From Adineta steineri (lineage: Eukaryota; Rotifera; Eurotatoria; Adinetida; Adinetidae), in NCBI GenBank assembly GCA_905250115.1, contig CAJNOI010000346.1, positions 1-64,000 on the forward strand: a stretch of 64,000 nt of DNA. Reading direction: 5' to 3'. Every line of letters starts with the position of its first letter. Positions within the stretch are counted from its first letter, which is position 1. Made by a program: the position numbers and the translations under genes. The notes under the pieces were generated by a model, which saw only the letters and a list, made by a program, of their open reading frames with translations, had not been told where the DNA came from and did no database searches. Below are positions 45,218 to 57,853 of the stretch, piece after piece.

Positions 45218-46607
45218 ATGCTCGATCAACAGATTGAATCAGCATCGAGTAAACTAGTACAATTTATTCAAGATTTAACAATAAATTTTCAAACAATTTT
45301 CAATAATAATTTTAATATAAATTTCAATCAACATTTTATTGAACTATTTCAATTACGTAGTGATTATGCTAAACAACTTGCATCTTTATTTGATATGTTA
45401 ATTAATAGAGTTATTGAAGAATTTCTTCCAAATCGAATAATTCAACTTAAAATAAATATTGATCCTGTACAAATGTGGCGATCAATACAAAATTCTATTG
45501 ATCAATTAAATGATTTACAAAGACAAGATTTACATTCAATTATCAAACACATTCGAACAATTAATAATTATTTTTATAATCTTTTATTACAAGTAAAAGT
45601 AAGAAAGCAATAAAACTCAATACGATTTATATCTAAATAAATATTATATAGAATGCAGAATTTCTTAAAGTTGATCAAACACGTGCAATGTATCAAAATC
45701 TGACAGAAGAGTTATATTGCCTCTCAGAAAGTTTATTACATTTTACAAGTATTTTTTTTATTAACACAGAAAAGATTAATACGATAAAATCATCAGACTA
45801 TTCAAAACCTGTTGATACCTATTTATTTCAAAATGTATCAACAACAACACAATCTACAAACAATAATAATAATCATGTAAATGAAATAACGACAAATACT
45901 TCATCAAATAAAAAATCTAGTATGTCTTCTCCGATGAACTCTAATTGTAATCAATGTAATATGATAAACAATCAAATACCACAGCAACCCTATTGGAATG
46001 GTACTGGACGAGGCTTTTGTTTTCAACCAAATCCTGTTCATTGTGCTACAGGATCAGTACCAATTACAAATGTATTTGCACATCAAAAACCAATGAGTTG
46101 TAGTAATACTTCACAAAAAAATGACGTACCACCACCTCTATGTTTTCCAACGCCTGTTGTGTATACACCTGAAATGGAAACACTTTCCTCATCGGGTGGT
46201 ATTATTTATGCTCGAAAATCCGGTAAATCAGAATATTCATAATACGGTCAATTAAACAAAATATTTCAGACTCTAGTTGATCAAAAAAGACAATGATAGT
46301 CTAATCATTATCAAATTTTTGAAAGCATTGTTTTTTTTTCGATTTAGGTAATACATGGATAGCAGAAAACTTAGGTACATTAATAGAAACTCTTAAAGAT
46401 ATTGGACAAACAATTGATATGAATGCACATTGTGAGATTCTAGTACGAAAAACAGGTGAATTACTTGTTCGTCGAAAAAGAGGTCGTCGAAAACGTTTTT
46501 TACAACAAACTATAAGTAAAACAACAGCACGTGGAAATAATGCATATGCAGAAATGAATGCAAATCAAGAACAATCGGATTCTAATAATAGTAATGATGA
46601 TCAGTAA
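45218..46607 (+). CDS. Unrecognised helical/basic protein, three exons
   Basis: Exons are 45218 to about 45600, about 45652-46214 and about 46349-46607. The N-terminal half is helical (LVQFIQDLTINFQTIFNNNF; FELFQLR-type segments; MWRSIQNSIDQLNDLQRQDL). The middle is Asn/Thr/Ser-rich and disordered, with scattered Cys (NCNQCNMINNQIPQQPYWNG). The C-terminal part (GNTWIAENLGTLIETLKDIG) continues IDMNAHCEILVRKTGELLVR, then RRKRGRRKRF, a probable bipartite nuclear localisation signal. Splice phases agree (VK|NAEF; S|GNTW). Retention of the last intron gives an alternative end GKSEYS. I cannot name the family; a nuclear protein is an inference. It converges on IBA57, 86 bp apart. Confidence 0.65.
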
Positions 46608-46693
46608 AGAAAATAATTTTATTTAAAAAAAAGGAAATGAAAAATAAATACAAAAGTTCACCGATGAACACATACATAGATGAGATTTGCTTT

Positions 46694-47713
46694 TTAGCTA
46701 TCATTATCTAACTTCATTTCAAGTTTTGTTGCTTCATCAAGTGGTGGCCACCAATTAGGTATTGAAGGTTTTATCCATACATCAGCATTTTGAATACGTA
46801 TATTATTTTTCCATTCATTTAAACGTATTAATGCTATTCCATCTTGTTTTATTGATGCACGTAATTTTCCAGCACGTCTTTTAGTTTCTTCATTAATAAT
46901 TGTTAAATCATTTGTTTTATGATCAAAACTTTTTGATAATTCTTCAAAATTATCTATTTGAACAGGCATTAAACGCTTACGTATAACACCTGTATGATGT
47001 GTACGTGCAACAAGTTCTTGTCCTATATAACAACCTTTAGTAAATGATACGCCATTTAAATATACAATATTATATTCAAGAGGAATACATTCACCAGGTG
47101 GAATATCTTCAATACCTTCTGCAATACCATGTTGATAAAGCCATTGTTTATAAACTAATATATCATTTGATACATTACATGAATCGATAAGATTATTTAT
47201 TTGTGTATCACGATCTGTAATAAGACGTATACCTAAACTAGGATGTCTAGGATCAGATTGACCAATGATAAGACCTTGTCGTGTTTTAAAATTTAAATGA
47301 TCACGAAGATCATTGGAAGTTGATAAGAATTCTTTTTGTGATAATAATATTGACCAAATACGATATGATTGTGTAACATCTTCGATATTAACTTGTTTAC
47401 GAAGTTTATATGTACGTAAAAGACGTAGAAAATCTGCAGTAGCATTTTGAGATATTTCAATTAAATAGGATGATTTATTTATATGATGATTATAAATAAT
47501 CATATCATATAAAATTCTTCCACGAGCATTAAGTAACATACTATAAATAGCATTTGTATTATTTAAAAATTCAATATCATTTGTAATAAGACCTTGTAAA
47601 AATTTCGATGTATCAGCACCATGAACTTGTATTAAAGCACGATTATCAAGTGGTATTGCTGTACAATGTTGTAAACGTAATATAGATTTATAATGAAATA
47701 ATCTTTTTAACAT
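46694..47713 (-). CDS. IBA57: IBA57/CAF17 mitochondrial Fe-S assembly protein
   Basis: YgfZ/GcvT-like folate-binding-fold protein working with ISCA1/ISCA2 in mitochondrial 4Fe-4S cluster assembly. Single-exon frame of 339 residues, ATG at 47713. A basic N-terminus (MLKRLFHYKSILRLQ) suits import. Then ALIQVHGADTSKFLQGLITN, the GcvT/YgfZ start block, MLLNARGRILYDMIIY, QHGIAEGIEDIPPGECIPLE, and the diagnostic Cys motif FTKGCYIGQELVARTHHTGV (KGCYxGQE). It ends KLEMKLDNDS. Length and order match eukaryotic IBA57. No introns, unlike most neighbours. Confidence 0.95.
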   Translation of the reverse strand: MLKRLFHYKSILRLQHCTAIPLDNRALIQVHGADTSKFLQGLITNDIEFLNNTNAIYSMLLNARGRILYDMIIYNHHINKSSYLIEISQNATADFLRLLRTYKLRKQVNIEDVTQSYRIWSILLSQKEFLSTSNDLRDHLNFKTRQGLIIGQSDPRHPSLGIRLITDRDTQINNLIDSCNVSNDILVYKQWLYQHGIAEGIEDIPPGECIPLEYNIVYLNGVSFTKGCYIGQELVARTHHTGVIRKRLMPVQIDNFEELSKSFDHKTNDLTIINEETKRRAGKLRASIKQDGIALIRLNEWKNNIRIQNADVWIKPSIPNWWPPLDEATKLEMKLDNDS

Positions 47714-48424
47714 TTTTAGAGAAAAATGTAATACTTTTATTTGGATTTTGTCTTATTTATTATGGATTGGTAACTAGAAATATCCATTGGATAGACTTTA
47801 ATAAATTGTTTACGACATCTATCAAAATTAGCTTCATTTAATTTTTTTATATATTATAATAAAATAGGAAAAAACCTTCTGTATCGATACATATTATCTT
47901 ATAAATCTTCATAAAGTATTTATTGAAATAATCTTATGAACATAAATGGCAATGAACTTGATTCAAAGAAATAGTGTTCAGTTCTAATTCATATAAAATA
48001 CAACTACAATAAGTTCATAGTTCCTTCTTTTTTTTAGTATAAAAGAATGTTTCTTTTCATATACGGCTTAAATGGTCAATTGATTCATCATAAAAAAAAG
48101 AGAATATGCATCACAATACTTGACGACATACCTTCCGTGTATGTCATTCTTACTGAGAGACATATATTACAATTGATTCATTCATTAAGTCACTCGGGAA
48201 GTACGATGATCATGATTCGGCTGTCATGAGCATATTCCCCACATATACTTTCAGTCTTTTAATCGAAATGAGCACGAATGTAACACGCATACACTTGACT
48301 GGTGCTCATCAAATGCATGTCATCCATCTGAATAGTGAAAGTGATTACACCAGTCATCATCATATTCTGTCGCTTCTCATCGTCGAACTACCTTTTTTTT
48401 CTATCATGTCACACGCACTTGTAT

Positions 48425-48452
48425 ATACTCATATATATATATATATATATAT
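48425..48452. repeat. TA dinucleotide microsatellite
   Basis: About 11 consecutive TA units (catatatat...atac) within the Pax upstream tract. Confidence 0.8.
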
Positions 48453-49092
48453 ACGGGTATCTGTGCGTTCGTTATAATGTTTAGATGGAATTTCTTGCGG
48501 GCACAATGCTTAAAATCTGTTTCGTTCGAGCGTGAAATAGAAACGTTACTCATTAGATCGGCCGCTGCGCTACTCTTCTTACTCAACTGAGTTCTACGAA
48601 TAGTATTGATGAATTGATGATAAGACGACGACGTGCTTTCATGCATGCATGAGTCTCTTTTCTCTTGTTCTCTTCTTTCTTCTTTATTTGGTGCCTATCG
48701 TGAACTCACATACACACGCGCACTAGATCGACCGATCAACTCTCTATGGCAGTGAAGCATGGCACATTTTCACGGTCTCTGGAGATGCATGCATATACAT
48801 ACATATTTATATATGATGGAAAGAAACCTATGAGAGTTATGGTAGTTGTTGTATTGATAAGAAAGAAAGAAAGAAAGAAAAAAAGAAAGCAATACGAGCA
48901 GAAAATGATAGATATAGAAAAGAAATCATCTCTCCGTAACTGTATAGAAAGATTATTTGACTACACGTTATCATTGTCGTTATTGAAATGGAACGAAAGG
49001 CAAGATTATATTTGCCTCCCAACAGTCATATATCAAGCAAACAACACAACCGTAATCTTGTGTGTCGATATATAAGGTGATCTTCTTTCTTT

Positions 49093-49275
49093 TACTCTCT
49101 ACCTCTCTCTCTCTTTCTCTCTCTCTTCATCGTTCTTCCACCCACCTTCTCGATGTGCCTCTCTTCCCATCATCGTCTATATATGTGAGTGTGTGCGTAA
49201 GAACGCATGCGTGTGTGTGTTTGTAGAGAATCAATAGCTGACATATACAAAGCGAACACACACACACACACTCTC
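49093..49275. repeat. CT and CA simple-sequence tracts
   Basis: A polypyrimidine tract (ctctctctctctttctc, 49,100-49,127), then a TG-rich stretch near 49,185-49,225, then (CA)n and (CT)n at 49,256-49,281. Confidence 0.7.
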
Positions 49276-51867
49276 TCTCTCATATACACATAGACGTACA
49301 CGGTGAAGGGGCAAAAAGATTAAAAGCGCGCAAAGCGAAACCGAATCGCGCCGAGAACGGAACAAACGAAACGAGACAACGAGACGCGAGTGTTGGCGCA
49401 CACGGCATGCCGTTTTGTATCTATCAAAAAAGTGAGACAAGGAGAAAGAAAGTAAGAGGTAGGAAGGGAGAGACAGACAAACAAGAATAAAAGTAAAAGA
49501 TGGTAAGAAGGTAAGTATAAATATGACTTTAGTTAAAAAGAAGAAAGAATAAAGGAATTCAAGCAGAGAAGGTATTCAAGCAGTAGATTAGTATGAAAGA
49601 TAAACACGAATAAGCTAAATTCTCCGAGCGCGACAACGATGATGACTACTACTATTGGTCTTATCAGCTAGAACAAACACAGGTGTCTAAATGTCATCCT
49701 TCATTTCGTTCGTTCGTTCGTTTGTCTAAACTTATTTCGTTGTCGTTAACACAACAACGCACGTTTCTACATTTACGTATATATGTTCCTATGTATGTTA
49801 GATGGTAGAATGGCACTAATGTTTGTTCTCACACACGCATCACACACACACACATACACAGTATAATCATTTCTCGTTCTTATTCTCCTTTTCTTTCTCT
49901 CATGAGTGTATATCGCACATTTGTTCGCTTCATCGCAGTCATGCTGCACAGTGGCAGCAATAACAAAGCGTAATCGAACCGTGATGCGTGTCACTCTATG
50001 CCGTTTACATATGGTACTTTACGATGGCAACACCCACATCAGCAACCATTACAGAACTGCACGTCTATATCAATGTATATGTTTATTGGCTGTATGTACA
50101 AAAGTAAAGAATATACAAAATGCATGATTTCATCACTGTAATAGTGAACCAAAGCCAACAGGGCGAGTAATACATATAAAAAAAAGAGAAAGAGAAGAGA
50201 ATGAGATGGATGAATGACGGACTAAAGCGGATCACCTTCTCGCTCACTACCATTTTTTCTTCGTCTCACTCTTGTGCTTTGTTGGTCTATAGTAAATAGC
50301 AACCAATATATTGTAGTAATTCAACGTACATTATACTTCACCTCATTATATTCTCTTCTTCTCTTGTCTAATGTTCATCAGAAGTAAATATATGACGTTT
50401 AATTATGTTTTCTTTTCTTGATTTATATCTCTTTCTTCTTCGTCTTTTTATTTTGTTCTTTTTTTATTCCTCAGTCGGTTGACGATGACGATTTATCGTT
50501 CTAATTGAATTGTCTATCATCACTATGTATAGTGTCAAGGTTTTACATGTCTAATCTCTTTGTAGGCAGCCAAAAGCTTTACGTCATTTTTCTGTGTATA
50601 TGTGGATCAACGCATGACCGAACGTTTGAGTGAGTATGTGAGTGTGTATGCAAGCACTCTTCTCTCCATAGGTTAACGTAGGGCGGGCAACGCTGCTTGA
50701 TGATATGTCTGAAAGCGAGACACAGAGAGAGAGGGAGAGAGAAAACGCATCAGCATTAGCAATGAGTAGAGAAAGCGAGAAAAAATGGAGAGAAATGAGA
50801 TTCGTTCCACATGATGAACAACGAACGGCGCCGTTATTCTCTCTCTCTCTCCATATGCGTGTCGCTCGTTCGTCGATCGTATTCTGCATCGCATCGTTGC
50901 TAACATACACATATACACGGTGCCAATATAGGTGAATACGAAAAAAAAGGAGTACGGGCATATAAGAAGAAAAATCATTGTCTTTCATGCATAAACAGCT
51001 CACTATTGGCGATACTCGTTTTTTCTTTCTCATCTTTTTTTTACCCCGTACATATTTACATGACTCGAAAACAGGAAGTAACCTGTCTCTCTCTTTTTCA
51101 TTACGCATGCACACACACATACATACAACATAGTATGCTATTTGCTTCGTTACACATACGATTAGTCACGCTTGTACGAATTCTTCTCGATTCTGGTTTT
51201 TCTTTCCTTCTTTTCTCCTACTCTGGTAATCATCAAGTGTGTTGATTCTGGTAGTTGTAGTCAGACATCTATGTGTGTGTATGTATGTGTATTATGTTGC
51301 CGGGCGGCTGATTACTCGAGTAGATGAAGCGTGTCTGTCTTTCTCCTTTTTAGTGTGCGCGAACGCATGCCTGGCATTTTCTTTTTTTTTCCTCTTTTTT
51401 TTTTACAACCATTTCTGTTCTTCATATATGGACGCGGCTGCTTGCTTCAGAAGGAGAGAAGTAGAGTTAGAGGAAAGGCAGTATTGACGGCAACGAAGAG
51501 AACTCGTGCGTGAACAAAATCGATCGTTAATGAGAAGAGTGTGGGCGACGACGACAGCCGCATCTATAATCTTGAAAAATGTCCTTCTATATTTTTTTTT
51601 CGACTGTTGCCAGTGCAGCAGCAGCCTTTTACCCTATGTTCGAAATAAAAAACCTGAATATGTAATACCAAACAATCAACAGTAAGTAGTAGTAGAGTGA
51701 AAAAGAAAAAGAAAAAGAAATAACGAAATAAATTTATATTAGCCATTAACAATTAAATATGTGTAAAAGGAAAGAGATGAGTATGATTTGAGTACGTGTT
51801 TAATTTAATTTAATTTATTTCAGATCATGACAAGCATTTGCTGTTAGTTCTTTTTATTTTTTTCACG

Positions 51868-53801
51868 ATGGCTGATACATCAATGACTGATAACCATTCG
51901 ACTGATCAGAATAATAATAACGACGACAAGACAAACGTTACTGATAATAGTGACGAAAAAATTGATGGAATTGAAAATGAATTAGAAGAATCAATGCAAA
52001 ATTGTATGATTAATAAAAAGATCTTAATCAATCATAATGATTTTATTTTATTTTTAGCTTATGACAAATTTGCAGATACACCAAATAATGTTTCAAATGG
52101 TGTTAAACGACGTATGAAATTGTTTTCTATTTTTTTTATAAATTCATTTTGTTGTCTATCATATTTCAAGATAAAAATCGATTTTGTTCATCATCAATGA
52201 ATCAACTTGGCGGTGAATTTATTAATGGTCGACCATTACCAACTGATACACGTGAACGAATAGTTGCATTAGCTGAAAATGGTGTACGTCCATGTGAAAT
52301 AAGTCGTCAAGTAATGTTTACCAATTAATTTTACTTTTTTAAATGTATTTTTTTACTTTTTTAGCTTCAAGTGTCACATGGTTGTGTTAGCAAAATATTA
52401 AAAAGGTAAGTCATATAAACGACAAAAATTTAAACTCGTATTGTTATGTACAGATATTTTTATATGTTGTCTAGACGCTTATTTCTTCTTCTTCTTTGTA
52501 TATAGCGTAAGAATTTAAGCTCATGGTGATGGTGACTAACTATAGCATATAATACTTTTTTTTAAAAAAAGCGAAATATTTATTTTTTCGATCGTACTAC
52601 GTATTGTTTTTTTTTGTTTCGAATAGATATCGTTTATTTGGTACAACACATCCAGGTTTAATTGGTGGTTCGAAACCAAAAGTTGCAACACCCGATGTTG
52701 TACGACGTATACGAGAATATAAAGGAAATAATCCTCAAATATTTGCTTGGCAAATTCGTGAAAGTCTTCAAAAAGAAGGTATTTGTCCAGCAGATAAACT
52801 ACCAAGTGTATCATCAATCAATCGAATTGTGCGTAGTAATCGACGAATTGTTTTTAATAATGATGGTAGTATAACTGGTAAGTTATTTTGTGAAATTAAA
52901 AAAAGTACACAATATAATTTAAATATTTTTTCTATTAAGAACTTGATTCAGATTTTGATTCACGTGACGGTAGTGATAATGAGAATGAAGATTCAGTAAA
53001 ATATGATGTAAGAATAAAAGAAAATATGATTTTTAAATGATATAATAAATATATTTTGAAGGCCAATCATGTTTCATCATCACCATCATCATCTGTTAGT
53101 TCATCATCACCTCGTTCAACTAATATTCGTCATCGTGGCGATTGCCGTTGTGATGTTTGTATAAAAAAATATAAATTTGCTCCATCATTACATAATTTAA
53201 GCAAAACTTCGTTGGTTAAATCAACAATAACCGATAATACCGATATTCACACCAATGAGAATGATTCGAACAGTATGTCTAATGATGATCCAGTACGTAA
53301 TTTCTTATCTGTAAAAAAAAAGAAAACTTTATTTCTAATATTTTTATTCATTATTAGACTAAACAAATAATAACAACAACAATACCACCACCAGCAACAC
53401 ATTGCAGTTTAAATATTCCATTAATAAATGATGATATTAAACCATTAGATCTTTCAATTTCATCGAAACAACAATATGAACAACCGTTAAATTTATGTTC
53501 AAAACGTAAACGGCATCAATCTGTTAGTTTATCAGCATCTAAACGAAACAATAATACATCAGTATCAGTGACAAATCCAGCTACTGCTGCAACTACAACT
53601 ACTACTGCTACTGCTGCTGCTGCCGCCGCTGCAGCTGCAGCTGCATCATCCATGTTTATCCCGTTTTATGCTATTTCACCATTTTTTGATGCTACTACAG
53701 GCAATCAACAAGAACTTTTTCAACAATTTCAAGCATTTTATTTACAATTACAACAACAGCAACAAAAATTAACGAATGAAACAACTACCAATAATAATTA
53801 A
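51868..53801 (+). CDS. Pax-family paired-domain protein without homeodomain
   Basis: Sequence-specific transcription factor. The ATG at 51868 ([11 protein letters not shown]) is preferred over upstream non-ATG extension. Eight exons with 45-200 nt introns have agreeing phases. The paired domain runs from [20 protein letters not shown] through [20 protein letters not shown] and [20 protein letters not shown], then [36 protein letters not shown] and [14 protein letters not shown]. Both PAI and RED helix sets are present. No homeodomain or clear octapeptide follows. The C-terminal part has PLDLS and PLNLC (CtBP-type), polyalanine (about 53,610-53,645), and polyglutamine, ending TTNNN. Subgroup (Pax2/5/8, Pox-neuro or other) is unclear from reading alone. 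It is isolated between two 4-kb gene-free tracts. Confidence 0.9.
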
Positions 53802-56800
53802 AACTGAATGTTCTTACATCGATCTAGTCAAAAATTAAAATAGCATCTATCGTTCTTTTTTTTTCTTCGTTTGAGCCAAATGTATTTATATTAAATTAAA
53901 TCAAGAGATCTAGATTTTGATTTCCTTTGGACAATTAAAAAAAAATAGATGAAAACAATTGTTTTCTTTTTTATTTGCTTGTAATTTACAGTCGTTAATT
54001 TTTCTTTCTCCGCTGTTTCTCTTTCTTACTTTTTTCTTTGTCAACTGAGAATGCGATGTGCCATAGAAATGAAATAAAAAGTATACCTTTTTGAAACCAA
54101 TCTCTCCAAACAACGACAAATTGATTTGTAATCTAATATTTCTGTATCCAATAGATTTTACTTGATGAAATATGAAGATAGGTAGACTATCGCTAGCAAA
54201 TGATACATATGAAGATGAAGAAATCAATAAATAATATATTATTAATTGTCATGAATAATCTATATATTTAACAATTACGGTTAGAACATTTTCTATGAAA
54301 AAAAGAAAAATACTAAATATTTATTGTACTTGTAAGTACAAAATTATGTTTAAACAACAATATTTATCTCATGACTTGAAAATCATTGATAGCCATTTAC
54401 TTTGGACATAAACTTATATTTTCTTTTATTTATATCATACCAAACAATGAGGGAAACAAACTTCTTGCATGATCTTTGACATATTCTATATGTTAAGTTT
54501 ACATCATTCATGTCTGTATTAATTATTTAAAAATATTATTAATGTAATTTTATGACTGAAAACATTTTCTAGATGAGTACAATGTAGAAGAACATAATTT
54601 CAACTACCTCCAATAGTATTATATTATAGTCTTTAAAAATGCGTACATTGTTTATTAAAAAACAGATTTGACGTCCGCTGTATATCAAGCTAAGTTCATA
54701 TTATCATGAATTTATTTGTATTATCTTTTATAATCTCGAATCAATCTATTAAATTTAATCCAATGAATTTGTTAGAAGTAATTGAAGTAATATTATTTGA
54801 AGGAAGTTGTAAAGGTTCTTAGCACTTCTCAGACTGATTCAATAGTTGTATTTTCATATTTTACATATGATAAAACTATTTACACGAACTTTTCATCGAA
54901 TCAATATCTGTTTTTTTATAGCTGAATATTTGATAACTAACACTAAAACGTAAAACGATTTAACGGACGAAAATATTTACTTTATTGGTGCAGATGATTT
55001 TCATTGAAGTTTTTTTTACAGAAGAGAAAGAACATATAAATATGAAAAAAATCAAATAAAGAATCTTTTATAGACAAAGACAAATTTTTTTAAATATAAA
55101 AACAAAATTTAGAACATAAATATTTTTCTTTTAATTACATACATTATTAGTATGACGTAATATATAACTCCAAATTTTATGTTATTCAAATACTAACGTC
55201 ATCATGGTATATACATTATAGTTTCTTTCTTTTTTCTTTCTTTAAAGTATAAAATCAATATTATTATACCCATTTTTCTATATGACCAAATAACTAAGTA
55301 AGTATAGTTATATATATATTATGCAAAGATGCGTACATTTAATTCGTAAATATTATTTAATGCATTATTGAAAACTTATTTCTTCGTCCATTACATGATT
55401 AAACAGTTATTTACTCATTGACCGTGAAGATACAGGTAATCATTTAAGAGTAGAGTTTAGTAGTTCTAATACGTAATAGAATAATTATATAGATTATTAA
55501 AACAATACATTCATATCTATATAGAATATTATATAGAGAGAGATTTTAAAAAACTACATCTAAAACGATTTTATAATTAACTTATTCAAGCGATATACCT
55601 CGAGACAATGACATAAAACCAAGGCTTATGATTTTGAAATATATTTTAAACGACTTTTAACATAGGGTAAGTAAAATAATTATATTACAAACAAAACTAA
55701 AGATTAAGATAGAAACTAGTCTATTTCATACGACAAAGAAAAACAAATAGACAGAGTTCAATTTCAATTTAATACTAAAATGAAATTATGCTGTGTCATA
55801 ATAAAAAAAATAATGAGAATATTTAAAACTTCAGCTAGATATAATTTCGACAACTCGAAGCAGAGATGATTTCTTGAATGATTCATAAATATATCTATAA
55901 TATCTTTTTTCCGAGTGTAATTCATCAGAGATATTCTCTAAAAGAATCTTAGTAATTCAAGTTTTTTTTTATTTTCTTTTGATATCAATAGAACAGGTTA
56001 CAAAAATAATTTGTCTTTATCTTCGGTTTTATTCTTGGCATTGTTTTGTAATATCTCTTTTGTCTTCTAGGTGGAAAATGGTCGTAACAGATTGAAAATT
56101 TTCACATTTATAATGAAATGAAAAGAAGTACATATATGTTACCGTCACTTCAACACATCTATGCATAGTTCAAGGCGATAACATATATTACTCAACTTAA
56201 CGTCTAAGAATATTTCTTCATCTCTCCGACAAAAACGTTAGTACATGCTCGCAAATAAAGAGCATCCCACACATCCAAGTTAATAAAATATTCTTTATAA
56301 ACCTCTACAAAATAAAAAAATTACCTAATAGTTGGGATGAAGATAGCGACAGTTTTTCTATTCAAGTTTATCAATAGCTTAACTACCGTTACTATTGTGC
56401 ACTTCGAAAAAAAACTTTACTCAGATATTATTTTAATACCAAATAAATCATATAATAGATTACCAAGATGAGATTCTTAATTTTATGTTGTTATTCAACA
56501 CAACCTCAAACATTTCAATCAGTCTTAACATGCGCCATATTTTTAACTGAAGCAATTCGAAATGCAGAAGACTCATATTCTATGGAAACAATACCAACTA
56601 CGAACTATAAAGATCAAATTAGACGAATTATTATATTAAAACTTGTTTGCAATTATTCGTATCAATCAGTCAAATAATAAACCATAGCAATACAACTCGG
56701 ATATGTGAGTTTTAACAACCACAACGAATATAATAGTTGATTTTTAAAAGAGAAAAAGCAAACTCATTCTTCATTTCCACTTCAACAAGTTATAACATGC

Positions 56801-57853
56801 TATAAGTTGCAACTTTTCTTCATAAATTTGTACATACATTGGTAGACTTTTTCACATAGAGAACCGTTCTTTAATTTTATGTATTTTCACAAAAAAGTAG
56901 TATTAATTATTAAATATATCATATGGCATGGTAGTTCAAGTTGAAACTCATTTCGTCTTTCTCGGCTATATTCTGAATATATTGAATTCGTTAGTAAATA
57001 TCAATATACTTAGTATCTCCAATTATCATACATCTGTCTGATGAATTTTTTGTTTCTTTTAGTTTATGATTAACATTTTTTCCTATGAAAGAGCTATGTC
57101 ACTTAGACATGAACACATTCCCAAAAAAGTTTTTTTTAAATACTTCATGGATATTTATAAAGGAAATAGCTTATTTATAAGCAAACGCCAAGTGTTCATG
57201 AATATTTTTTCTTTTTTATGAATTTGTAATAAAATGATTCTGTAATACTTCACATATCAATAAATATATATATATATAGTCCAGAAATCTCATAACTAAT
57301 CATTTGAAGTCCGTTCTTGCAGTACTTTGTGATCAAAAACCTTTATGTAATAAAATTTTTCTATATTGTAAACAATGGTTTATCGTAAACTGTAAGAAGT
57401 GGCAAAAGATATTGTCTTTTCTTAGAAAATAATAAATATTGCTTTAATGAAATGAAATTTTTGATTGCAAGATATCATTCATGTTTAACAAATGAAAATT
57501 TTAATCTGTGAAATTTTATGAAGACCGATCTCATGATTACAGTTCTATGTTAATAAATGATTGACATATCATATAGCTGAGCACGTAAGAAAAGAAACAG
57601 ATGTCTATGTATAATCTCGTCCCGCCTACGTTAGATGAGTAACTTTGTGTTGTGTACAGACCTTCTCCATCAATACTACGCATATCTTTTTTTTTCTTCT
57701 TCGCCATTATTCATCGTTTATCAGTGTACGATCTTGGGTAACAGGAAAAGAAATTTTTTGTTTATCTATGCGTAATATGACAGATGGGAATATTATGCGA
57801 AGAAGAACAAAAAGAATAAAGAGAAAAACGAGACACTCTAATCTTTCATAATC
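53802..57853. other. 4-kb gene-free A+T-rich tract between Pax and protease
   Basis: No supported gene on either strand. Frames at 53910-54227 (-) and 56468-56677 (+) are compositionally biased and unsupported. A TA tract lies near 57,264-57,279. It holds the Pax 3'UTR and possibly regulatory DNA; nothing else is recognised. Confidence 0.5.

Larger units (their letters stand above)
47714..51867. other. 4.1-kb gene-free, repeat-rich tract upstream of Pax
   Basis: No supported coding exon. It contains a TA/CA microsatellite (48,425-48,452), a GAAA run (48,862-48,887), CT and CA tracts (49,093-49,275), GAGA-type tracts (50,721-50,745) and a CpG-dense patch (49,321-49,415). Dense short frames on both strands arise from simple sequence. 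It probably holds 5'UTR exons and regulatory DNA of the Pax gene; a splice acceptor (atttcag at 51,818-51,823) just before its first coding exon supports upstream untranslated exons. Confidence 0.55.

Noticed and set aside
49185..49281. CRISPR-like regularity in TG/CA tracts
   Set aside because: Simple dinucleotide microsatellites in a eukaryotic genome; no repeat-spacer structure.
50584..51513. Overlapping frames of 76-178 codons on both strands upstream of Pax
   Set aside because: Compositionally driven by CT/GA and CA simple repeats; no conserved domain, and both strands are open at once.
56468..56677. 69-codon plus-strand frame beginning MRFLILCCYS
   Set aside because: Isolated in gene-free DNA, no recognisable domain, no polyadenylation or splice context.
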